A DNA stretch of 27,968 bases from contig CALBAX010000067.1 of NCBI GenBank assembly GCA_937926875.1, forward strand, positions 1 to 27,968, read 5' to 3'. The stretch comes from an uncultured Desulfovibrio sp. (GTDB taxonomy: Bacteria > Desulfobacterota > Desulfovibrionia > Desulfovibrionales > Desulfovibrionaceae). Shown one piece after another: positions 7,372 through 15,088 of the stretch. Position 1 is the first letter of the stretch. Each line of letters opens with the position of its first letter. The notes under the pieces were generated by a model. That model worked only from the letters and a program-made list of their open reading frames with translations. It did no database searches and was not told the DNA's origin. The translations under genes and the position numbers were made by a program.

Positions 7372-8607
7372 ATGAATGCCCCCTCCCCATCCTGTCCCGA
7401 TGATGCCGCGGCCCGGCGTCTGGCCCGCAGCATGGCCCTGGTCTCGGCCTTCTGCCTGACCGGCGATACCATGCTCTACATCGCCCTGCCCTTGTTCTGG
7501 CAGGAGTGCGGCCTGACCGCGCTCTGGCAGGTGGGCGTGCTGCTGGCCGTCAACCGTCTGGTACGTCTGCCGCTCAACCCGCTGGTGCGCCTGCTCTATA
7601 CCCGTATCGACCAGCGCACCGGCATGGCCCTGGCCGTCGTGCTGGCCGCCTCGACCACCCTGCTGTACGGCGTGGCCCAGTCCTTCGCGCTCTGGCTGCT
7701 GCTGCGCTGCCTCTGGGGCCTGGCCTGGACGCTCCTGCGCCTCGGCTCCCTGTTCGCCCTGATGGCGGCTTCCCGCAAGGACAACCGCGGCTATCTCATG
7801 GGCAGTTACAACGGCCTCGTGCGCCTGGGCAGCCTGATGGGCATGATAGGCGGCGGCCTGCTGGCCGACCTGCTGGGCTTCTCCACCGTGGCCCTGCTCT
7901 TCGGGGCCCTGACGCTGGCGGGCCTGCCGCTGGCCCTGGCCCGCATCCCCCGCAGCGGCCGCGCCACCGGCGCGGCGAGCCGGGCCGCCACGTCCCTGCT
8001 GTCGGGCCTGCACCTGCGCCTGCCCGCCATGCGGCGCGTCTTCATCACGGGGCTGCTGGTGGCCCTGGTCTTCCAGGGCATCTACGCCGCCACCCTCAGC
8101 CGCATGGTGGCCCTGCATGTGGGCGAGCTGGCCCTTGCCGGCGGCCTCGTCATAGGCTGCGCCACCCTGGCCGGTACGCTGCAGGCCCTGCGCTGGCTCT
8201 GGGAACCATGGCTGGCGCCGTGGTTCGGCCGCCTTTCCGACGGCCCGCGCGGCCGGGGCCCTGTGCTGTGCGCCTGCCTTGGCGGCGGTGCCTGTACGCT
8301 GGCCCTGGTGGCCCTGAACCTGCCCGCACCGTTGTGGCTGCCGCTGCTGCTCTGCTCGCAGCTCTGCGCCACGGGCCTGGCCACCCTGTCCGATGCCGCG
8401 GCTTCAGACACGGCCGAACAGCACGGCCACCCCACGCATACGCTGGCCTCCTATGCCTTCATCGTGGATTGCGGCGCGGCTGCGGGCCCGGTACTGGGCT
8501 ACAGCGTGCAGGCCCTCTGGGGCATGGATGCGGCCTATCTCACGGCAGCGGCCCTGCTGCTCTGCCTGCTGCCGCTCTGGAGGCCCAGGAAGGCGGCAAC
8601 CGCCTGA
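7372..8607 (+). CDS. MFS transporter
   Basis: This 411-residue, strongly hydrophobic protein has about 12 predicted membrane segments in two halves, with a polar Arg-rich linker near 200-220 (RIPRSGRATGAASRAAT). Those are the size and layout of a major facilitator superfamily carrier. A motif-A-like loop is present in each half: NPLVRLLYTRIDQRTG after TM2 and GRLSDGPRGRGP in the second half. It starts 22 bp after the AbgA-like amidohydrolase with only a weak ribosome site (CAGGA), so translation in an operon is likely. It is not an AbgT-type carrier. The substrate is unknown; linkage suggests an acylated amino acid, peptide or aromatic amide. Confidence 0.85.
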   Translation: MNAPSPSCPDDAAARRLARSMALVSAFCLTGDTMLYIALPLFWQECGLTALWQVGVLLAVNRLVRLPLNPLVRLLYTRIDQRTGMALAVVLAASTTLLYGVAQSFALWLLLRCLWGLAWTLLRLGSLFALMAASRKDNRGYLMGSYNGLVRLGSLMGMIGGGLLADLLGFSTVALLFGALTLAGLPLALARIPRSGRATGAASRAATSLLSGLHLRLPAMRRVFITGLLVALVFQGIYAATLSRMVALHVGELALAGGLVIGCATLAGTLQALRWLWEPWLAPWFGRLSDGPRGRGPVLCACLGGGACTLALVALNLPAPLWLPLLLCSQLCATGLATLSDAAASDTAEQHGHPTHTLASYAFIVDCGAAAGPVLGYSVQALWGMDAAYLTAAALLLCLLPLWRPRKAATA

Positions 8608-8701
8608 TCCTGAGCCGTGCGCGGCGCTTCCGGGAGGATGGCCCCTTTCGGGCAGGCTGTCAGAGGCCTGCGAAAAAATTTGCCGGAAAATGATTTTTTC
8701 A

Positions 8702-8730
8702 TTGACAGGCAGGGGCCTTTTGGCTAGAAA
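8702..8730 (+). promoter_or_regulatory. Sigma-70-type promoter of tRNA-fMet
   Basis: TTGACA (8702-8707), a 17-bp spacer, then TAGAAA (8725-8730): a full -35 consensus and a good -10, with the tRNA beginning 38 bp downstream. It is the strongest promoter I can see in the window, as expected for a stable RNA gene. Confidence 0.85.
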
Positions 8731-8768
8731 GGACTTCTCGCACGGATGACGTGCGAATGCTACCGCGT

Positions 8769-8845
<77 letters not shown>

Positions 8846-8853
8846 GAAAGATC

Positions 8854-8887
8854 AAAGGCTTCCGATGAAAATCGGAAGCCTTTTTTC
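8854..8887 (+). terminator. Rho-independent terminator of tRNA-fMet
   Basis: Perfect 12-bp stem AAGGCTTCCGAT / ATCGGAAGCCTT with a GAAA tetraloop, followed by TTTT, starting 9 bp after the tRNA CCA. Confidence 0.93.
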
Positions 8888-9192
8888 GTAAGCGGGATCT
8901 TTCTACCACTATTCCTATCCCAAATATCCATATGTCAGTCGGGGCTCCCCGCACCTGACAGGCTGCGCAGATGTCACCGGCACGCTCTGGAAGGCATTTC
9001 GCCCTGTTCCGCTACCCCGTACTTTGCTGGTGGCACGCCCGCACAGGCCGTGTTCCGGCCAGGGCAGCCAGCCCGGACGACCGGACGGTCTCGTCACGGA
9101 GACAGCGTTGACGAAAATGCCCTGCCGGCAAAAGAAACGAAGCGACAGCCGGACGATCGCCCTGCATGGCGTGCCGCTTCTTTTGCCGCTGC
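8888..9192. other. Intergenic region, no gene found
   Basis: About 300 bp between the tRNA terminator and the convergent unknown gene. Codon use is not coherent in any frame and there is no ribosome site. I looked for a repeat of the tRNA 3' end that would mark an integration site and did not see one. Confidence 0.5.
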
Positions 9193-10146
9193 CTACTCCT
9201 GGTGAAACAGGTCTGCAACACGTTGCAGGGCAATGCCCAGCTCAGAGGCCGCCGCAAACGCTTCCGAAACTTTGGCGCTGGGTACGACCATGAAGACATA
9301 TTCATCACCGCCAGTATCCCACAGCAGGATCGTCAGGCCATAAAGATCATGCACTGCGGGTTCATACGCGCGGAGCACATCCTCAGGATACGCGTCTTCA
9401 TCGTCGCAGGGGGGCAGGTGTTCCTTTGCCCCCGGCGGCAGGAGGCAGCACAGGGAAGCGAAAACTTCTTCCGGCGCTTCCTTCCAGTCCACCCAGTCCA
9501 GACGTTTCCGATCCCTCAGGGCCAGTTTCATCAACGTGAGATGCCAGCCGGTGTAGGCTTCTTCCATGCCGAATTCTTCACAGAGCGCGGCGCACTGTTC
9601 CGGTGTCGTGGCGGCGGCGTGGATCTTGCCCGCCAGCGCTTCGGCATCAGCAACGCCGAGCAGGGTAAAGAACGCAAGCAGGGCCGGGCGCGATATGGGC
9701 ACAGGCTTCGGTACCCTGGGCGCATTCACCTCCAGGAACACTTTCAGCGTGCGCTCCATTTTTGCTATGATGGCAGGATCAGTGACTTCGGTATCCCGCC
9801 CTACCGTCTCATGCCACGGACAGTCCCAGTGCACATAGCGCAGTTCCACCGCATCGCCGCAAAGCACCACAAAGTAATAATCGACGGCCCAGCCGGCGTT
9901 GACGACTTCCCCCATGTAGATGCTTTTGGGGATATAGAACGTCCCTTTCTCGCACACATATTCGGAATCCGAGCTTTCCCCCATATCTATATCGCATTGG
10001 GGAAAGCCGCCGGCAGCGAGCAATTTTTCTGCAGAGGGGATGGTGCGCGAGCATTTTCCCTGAAAAAATGCAAACAGGTCTGTGTTTATGATGTCACTGT
10101 GATAGGGCTTGCCGCGCAGTCCTTTAGCGGTATAATATATATGCAT
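9193..10146 (-). CDS. Uncharacterised 317-residue protein
   Basis: I do not recognise this protein. It begins MHIYYTAKGLRGKPYHSD and has no signal peptide or membrane segment, so it is probably cytoplasmic. The composition is acidic and Trp/Tyr-rich. The first half (about 1-150) contains IPKSIYMGEVVNAGW and a YVHWDCPWHETVG segment. The second half (about 200-317) has DWKEAPEEVFASL and ends with a strand-rich region, DLYGLTILLWDTGGDEYVFMVV. That arrangement, a short two-layer fold with a WDTGGDEY-type strand, resembles bacterial DUF/immunity-type families such as DUF6630, but this is only a guess. AGGGAGAG lies about 4 bp before the ATG. It stands alone between tRNA-fMet and an integrase remnant, with less extreme codon GC than its neighbours, consistent with acquired DNA. 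Confidence 0.75.
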   Translation of the reverse strand: MHIYYTAKGLRGKPYHSDIINTDLFAFFQGKCSRTIPSAEKLLAAGGFPQCDIDMGESSDSEYVCEKGTFYIPKSIYMGEVVNAGWAVDYYFVVLCGDAVELRYVHWDCPWHETVGRDTEVTDPAIIAKMERTLKVFLEVNAPRVPKPVPISRPALLAFFTLLGVADAEALAGKIHAAATTPEQCAALCEEFGMEEAYTGWHLTLMKLALRDRKRLDWVDWKEAPEEVFASLCCLLPPGAKEHLPPCDDEDAYPEDVLRAYEPAVHDLYGLTILLWDTGGDEYVFMVVPSAKVSEAFAAASELGIALQRVADLFHQE

Positions 10147-10353
10147 GCATCTCTCCCTGATGGACGATTGCTTTTTGAAAAACGGCGATCCTGAAAACAG
10201 GCAGCAAGGGACTGTTGCTGCGCCCGTCAAATACGGTATCGCATTCCTCCGGGACGCATTCCCCGCCAGGGACGGCACTCATGGAACTGCCGCTCGTCCA
10301 TGCTCAGGCTGCCGACGTCTTCCTTGTTTTCCCTCTTCACGAAGAGCATACCC

Positions 10354-10386
10354 CAAAATGCCCGCTCTATCAAAAATGGCGGGCAT
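10354..10386 (-). terminator. Possible terminator hairpin (minus strand)
   Basis: ATGCCCGC (10358-10365) pairs perfectly with GCGGGCAT (10379-10386). Read on the minus strand the hairpin is followed by TTTTGGGG. It could once have terminated the integrase transcript; no intact minus-strand gene now ends here. Confidence 0.4.
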
Positions 10387-10499
10387 CCGTGGGCTGTGCG
10401 GCAAATATCGCCAGCCTGTTTTGCGGCGCCTGCCGGAGGGCACCAAAACGGATCGCCTTCAGCGCCCTCCGGGCCGGAGACGGCCGGCATCCGGTACAC

Positions 10500-10928
10500 G
10501 CAGCGGGCATCCACCGAAAGATTGGCTGTCTTTTTGATGGTGCTGACCTGCTTATGGTGCTGGCCTGCTTGTTGATGTCAGTCATGCGACTCACGCCCCC
10601 CTGCCGGGAAAGACACAGGCGCTGCTGTTGCCACCGATCCCGGCCAGCAGCTCGCGTACCGGCCGGGTGACGGAATGCTCTCGTCCCAGCTGCTTTTGGC
10701 CCTTTTCTACTCCTTCCCCTGATGATGGCGCCGCGCTCGAAGTCGATGTGCACCCATTCGAGGCGGAAGAGCTCGCCGTGCCGCGTGCCGGTGAACAGGC
10801 CATGAGCATGAATTGCCCGGCCTTGCGGCTGTATGCGTTGCGGGCGGCGTCGATGAAGCGGGCGCGCTCCCCGGTGGTGAGCATTCCGGTTTCGATATGG
10901 TTCAGACGCGGCATCTCAAGGTGAAGTT
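10500..10928 (-). pseudogene. Tyrosine recombinase (phage-type integrase) remnant
   Basis: Reading on the minus strand from about 10928, LEMPRLNHIETG and AGQFMLMA are in one frame. After what looks like a single missing base near 10805, the next frame gives LFTGTRHGELFRLEW and VHIDFERGAI, the first catalytic Arg region (R-H-x-E) of a tyrosine recombinase. Further downstream, VRELLAGIGG and ACVFPGR appear in the original frame, then RMTDINKQ and STIKKTA in others. The order matches the catalytic domain of phage-type integrases up to just before the expected H-x-L-R-H motif, which is absent. The N-terminal arm-binding and core-binding domains are also gone. Several frameshifts and a short tandem duplication near 10540 show it is dead. 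It marks a past integration event near tRNA-fMet. Confidence 0.72.
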
Positions 10929-10969
10929 GCGTGGGTGACTGCAAGGCCACAGCCCTTTCCTGCCCTCGC

Positions 10970-11017
10970 AACATGACAAAACCCTTGCGGTGGATGCCGC
11001 AAGGGCTTTGTCATGTT
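10970..11017. repeat. 48-bp near-perfect inverted repeat
   Basis: AACATGACAAA-ACCCTTGCGG and its complement CCGCAAGGG-CTTTGTCATGTT form a ~21-bp stem with about two mismatches and a ~5-nt loop. It lacks a proper T-run on either side, so a simple terminator is uncertain. It lies immediately upstream of the integrase remnant and could be a bidirectional terminator or a recombination-related site. Confidence 0.6.
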
Positions 11018-11092
11018 GGCTCTCCTCTTCTTCCCATCCCGCGGTAAAGCCCTCTGGGCTCTGCCACAGCGTTCAGGCGCCCGCTCCCTGTG

Positions 11093-11509
11093 CTACCGCA
11101 GCTTCAGCACGAAACGCGTCCGGGCATCGCTCGCTGCATCTTTTTTATAGTCAAGGACGGCCCTGATGGGCGCTGCTTTGTCAATGCCAAAACGCGCCTT
11201 GCATTCCCGGACACTGCGGGAAGCGATGGCCGTGAACTCCGCCCGCGTCATCTTCCGGTCAGCCGTTACCAAGACGATGTCTATGCCCTTGGCATAGGCG
11301 GAGACATCCACGGACCTGATCCCCTTGTCGGCATAACGGGCCAGCAGCTCTTCCTCAAAAGCGCTGAAACGGTCGCTGTCGTCCACAAAGACTTCGGAAT
11401 CACTGTTCTCCATAGCGGTATCCGCCTGCGACTCCGCAGACAGGGCGATACCGGGCAAGGCAGTGGAAAGGGCGCACGCGACCAAGAGCAGGAAAAAGAA
11501 TTTCTTCAT
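11093..11509 (-). CDS. Small secreted protein of unknown function
   Basis: This 138-residue protein starts with a clear Sec signal peptide: MKK, a hydrophobic core (FFFLLLVACALSTALPGIAL), and probable cleavage after LSA near residue 23. The Cys inside the core is not in a lipobox. The exported part is acidic at first (ENSDSEVFVDDSDRF) and then contains strand-helix segments VDVSAYAKGIDIVLVTADR and RTRFVLKLR. I do not recognise the family. GGAGGTG sits about 3 bp before ATG 11509, which fixes the start and rules out upstream ATGs. It is monocistronic as far as can be seen, between the integrase remnant and the pyridoxal kinase gene. Periplasmic location is inferred. Confidence 0.78.
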   Translation of the reverse strand: MKKFFFLLLVACALSTALPGIALSAESQADTAMENSDSEVFVDDSDRFSAFEEELLARYADKGIRSVDVSAYAKGIDIVLVTADRKMTRAEFTAIASRSVRECKARFGIDKAAPIRAVLDYKKDAASDARTRFVLKLR

Positions 11510-11778
11510 GGCACCTCCGGCCAGACAGAGGGGATGGGGGTTGCAGGATATCGCCGCGAATCGCGGCACCAACGGCCTTGATACGGACTGCGGAACGTTT
11601 TTGGGCCTGCCCGGCCGGGGGCCCTCCCGGCGCGACATGTCCACCGTCCGCTACAAGGATCGTCACGATGACATGAAGACAGAAAGAGGCGTTCCATATC
11701 GCACCAGACGGCAAGGATGTGCCCTGCACGGTGCCGGCATCCGGGACATCTTGTGCACGCCCGGAGCCAGGCCAGCGC

Positions 11779-12651
11779 CTAGAACGCCTCGTACTCCCCG
11801 ATGGCGCAGCGGTCCCGCAACGCGGGCAGGGTGCGTTCCAGCAGCACGCCGTCGCTGTGGCGGGTGTCGTAGCCGTAGGTGACGCGGATGCCCAGGGTCA
11901 CGAAGCGCACCGCGCGCTCCAGGGCCACGGGCAGGCTGTCCCCCTGGAGGAACGCCCCCACCAGCACGCTGGAAAACGTATCGCCCGTGCCGGGATAGAA
12001 GGCCGGGATGTAGGGCGCCTCCATCTTCCAGAACCGGTGCTGCCCCCGGTCGTAGGCCACGGCCGCGCAATGGCCGGGACGGGCCGCCGGGGCGCTGGTG
12101 ATGACCACCCTGTCCGGCCCCATGGCCGCCAGGCGTTGCAGCTGCTCCTTGAGGCCGTCGGGCGAGATGTCCGGCCGGTAAGGCTCGTCCAGCAAAAAAG
12201 CCGCTTCGGTGAGGTTGGGCGTGATGACGTGGGCGTGACCGACGAGCTGGCGCATGGCCTCCACCATCTCCGGCGTCTGGGTGGGGTCCAGGGTGCCGTT
12301 GTCACCCAGCACGGGATCCACCAGCGCGAAGCCACCGGGCTTGAGGAAATGGCCGATGCAGCGGGCCGCTATCTCCAGCTGGCGCGGGTTCCCCAAAAAT
12401 CCCGAATACACGGCGTCAAACGAAAGCCCCAGCTCCTGCCAGTGATCCAGCATGGGGCCCATCTCGGCGGTCAGGTCATGGAAGGTGAAGCCCTCCACCC
12501 CGGACGTCTGGGAAGACAACACCGCCGTGGGCAGGGGGCAGGTCTGGACCCCCATGCTGGCCAGGATGGGGATGGCCACAGTCAGCGAGGCACGCCCGAA
12601 ACCGGAAAGGTCATGGATGGCGGCCACACGTTGCAGGGGGATCTCGTGCAT
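11779..12651 (-). CDS. Pyridoxal/pyridoxamine kinase family protein (PdxY-like)
   Basis: This 290-residue cytoplasmic kinase of the ribokinase-like (PfkB) superfamily is predicted to phosphorylate pyridoxal or pyridoxamine in B6 salvage. The N-terminus RVAAIHDLSGFGRASLTVAIPIL and PLPTAVLSSQTSG are typical of PdxK/PdxY. VDPVLGDNG (about residue 115) gives the mid-domain motif, HVITPNLTEAAFLL the PNxxEA nucleotide-region motif, and PGTGDTFSSVLVGAFLQG the anion hole with the catalytic Asp. The length matches PdxY (about 287). ATG 12651 has GAGGTG four bases upstream; further upstream in-frame sequence lies in the intergenic repeat region. It is alone on its transcript, 420 bp downstream of the LysE-family gene. 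Whether it prefers pyridoxal or pyridoxamine cannot be read from sequence. Confidence 0.88.
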   Translation of the reverse strand: MHEIPLQRVAAIHDLSGFGRASLTVAIPILASMGVQTCPLPTAVLSSQTSGVEGFTFHDLTAEMGPMLDHWQELGLSFDAVYSGFLGNPRQLEIAARCIGHFLKPGGFALVDPVLGDNGTLDPTQTPEMVEAMRQLVGHAHVITPNLTEAAFLLDEPYRPDISPDGLKEQLQRLAAMGPDRVVITSAPAARPGHCAAVAYDRGQHRFWKMEAPYIPAFYPGTGDTFSSVLVGAFLQGDSLPVALERAVRFVTLGIRVTYGYDTRHSDGVLLERTLPALRDRCAIGEYEAF

Positions 12652-13071
12652 GGGCACCTCGGCGGGAAGGGAGAGGGCAGGAACAGGAAGCCAAACTCTG
12701 CCATCGAAGGGGCCATCTTGCAAGCCGGACAGCAGGCAACACCTGTGAACGCCCCGGTTTTCGACAAAATGAATGCCGTTATTTGCATCCAGTGCCCGGT
12801 ACAGATTTTCCGTCTGCCCGGCCCGCACGCCGGGAAAGCAGCGCGTCCGGGCAACAGCCGGGCGGGGGGACAGCCGCCGGCCCTGACCGCGACCGGACGA
12901 TGGACACAAACGCATGCACCGGGACGGGGATGGCTCGTGAACGGGGGAGGGAAGCGCCCTGCCGGATGGCGGCGGCCCCTGGCCGTGCCTGTCGCACCGC
13001 AGCACGCTACGGGCATCGGCAGCAGGCAGCGGGCTCTCCCGCCGGATGGCGGCCGGTCGTGCGGGCAGGCC
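12652..13071. other. Intergenic region with a dispersed repeat
   Basis: 420 bp between the minus-strand LysE-family and pyridoxal kinase genes. No reading frame here has coding character or a ribosome site. It holds a diverged copy of the 71-bp repeat family at 12955-13026 and a partial second copy to about 13066. No convincing promoter for the kinase was found. Confidence 0.6.
12955..13026. repeat. Diverged copy of the 71-bp repeat family (inverted)
   Basis: On the minus strand this reads GCCGATGCCCGTAGCGTGC, then GCGACAGGCACGGCC and GCCGCCATCCGG. It aligns along its length with the tandem units at 4333-4525 and better still with the copy at 20289-20349. A truncated second unit, CCGGATGGCGGCCGGTCG, follows at about 13042-13059. 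Confidence 0.7.
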
Positions 13072-13722
13072 CTAGATCTTCTCCAGCGCCAGCCGGAAGG
13101 AGAAACCAATGAAGATGAGGCCCGTGAGCCGATGCAGCCAGGCCTGGAAGGCGGGCCGGGCAAAGATGGCGCGGATGCGGTGCAGCAGGGCGGCCAGCAG
13201 CAGATACCAGCCCAGGCAGAACAGGGCCATGATGCCGCCCAGCTCCAGGAACTGGGGCCAGAGGGCGGCGTGCGGGTCCAGGAATTGCGGCAGCATGGTC
13301 AGGAAGAAGACCACGGCCTTGGGGTTGAGCACATTGGTCAAAAAGCCCTGCCGCAAGGCCCTGCGCCGCAGGCCGCTGACAGGCTGCGCCTCCCTGTCCT
13401 GCCCGCTGTGGCGCACCACGGCGGCCGTGACCTCGCGCCCGGCCCGCAGGGCATGGAGGCCCATCCAGAACAGATAGGCGGCCCCGGCATAGCGCAGAAG
13501 CGTGAACAGGGTGACGGACTGGGCGATGACAGCGCTGATGCCCAGCATGGCGGCCGAGGTATGGACCATGATGCCCAGCGCCACGCCACAGGCCGCAGCC
13601 TGACCGGAACCGCGCCCTTCGGCAAGGGAGATGCGCGTGATGAGGGCAAAATCCGGGCCGGGCAGCATGACCAGCAAGCCCGTCAGCGGGACATAGAGGA
13701 GCAGGTTTTCCAGCGAGACCAT
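13072..13722 (-). CDS. LysE/RhtB family amino acid exporter
   Basis: This 216-residue inner-membrane protein has the usual LysE size and about six hydrophobic segments. The N-terminal signature is clear: LLLYVPLTGLLVMLPGPDF, then GRGSGQAAACGVALG with the conserved Gly-rich turn after TM1. GFLTNVLNPKAVVFFLTMLPQF in the middle is the NPK motif typical of the family. The family exports amino acids such as lysine, homoserine, threonine or leucine. AGGGA lies about 8 bp before ATG 13722. It follows icd on the same strand after 127 bp containing a terminator-like hairpin, so co-transcription would need read-through. The substrate is not predictable. Confidence 0.9.
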   Translation of the reverse strand: MVSLENLLLYVPLTGLLVMLPGPDFALITRISLAEGRGSGQAAACGVALGIMVHTSAAMLGISAVIAQSVTLFTLLRYAGAAYLFWMGLHALRAGREVTAAVVRHSGQDREAQPVSGLRRRALRQGFLTNVLNPKAVVFFLTMLPQFLDPHAALWPQFLELGGIMALFCLGWYLLLAALLHRIRAIFARPAFQAWLHRLTGLIFIGFSFRLALEKI

Positions 13723-13759
13723 GCGTCGTCCCTGCAGCCCCCCCGTCGTCGCGGGAGGG

Positions 13760-13808
13760 GAAACAAAGGGAGGAAGGGCCCTTCCCGCAGGGACGCGCCC
13801 TTCCTCCC
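13760..13808 (-). terminator. Rho-independent terminator downstream of icd
   Basis: GGGAGGAAGGGC (13768-13779) and GCCCTTCCTCCC (13797-13808) are perfect 12-bp complements. On the minus strand the stem is followed by TTTGTTT. It lies about 40 bp past the icd stop. Confidence 0.7.
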
Positions 13809-13849
13809 GGATGTACGGAGACGGAGATCGTGCGAAATGACGCGGCTGC

Positions 13850-14992
<1,143 letters not shown>

Positions 14993-15048
14993 TGTCTGCA
15001 TCCTTTTCTGTATTCCTGATTGCGGCCGCCAGGGGCGGGCCTGTAGGC

Positions 15049-15079
15049 AAAAACGGCGCACCGGGGACACCGGCGCGCC
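15049..15079 (-). terminator. Rho-independent terminator/attenuator between citrate synthase-like gene and icd
   Basis: On the minus strand, GGCGCGCCGG pairs with CCGGTGCGCC (one G-T) around a short TGTC-type loop and is followed by GTTTTTG. It starts 10 bp past the upstream stop. It would end most transcripts before icd, leaving icd to read-through or to a weak promoter in the 57 bp that remain. Confidence 0.75.
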
Positions 15080-15088
15080 ACCATGCGT

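Noticed and set aside
10227..10514. 95-codon minus-strand frame downstream of the integrase remnant
   Set aside because: No ribosome site, no recognisable pattern, and a terminator-like hairpin lies inside it; probably non-coding debris.
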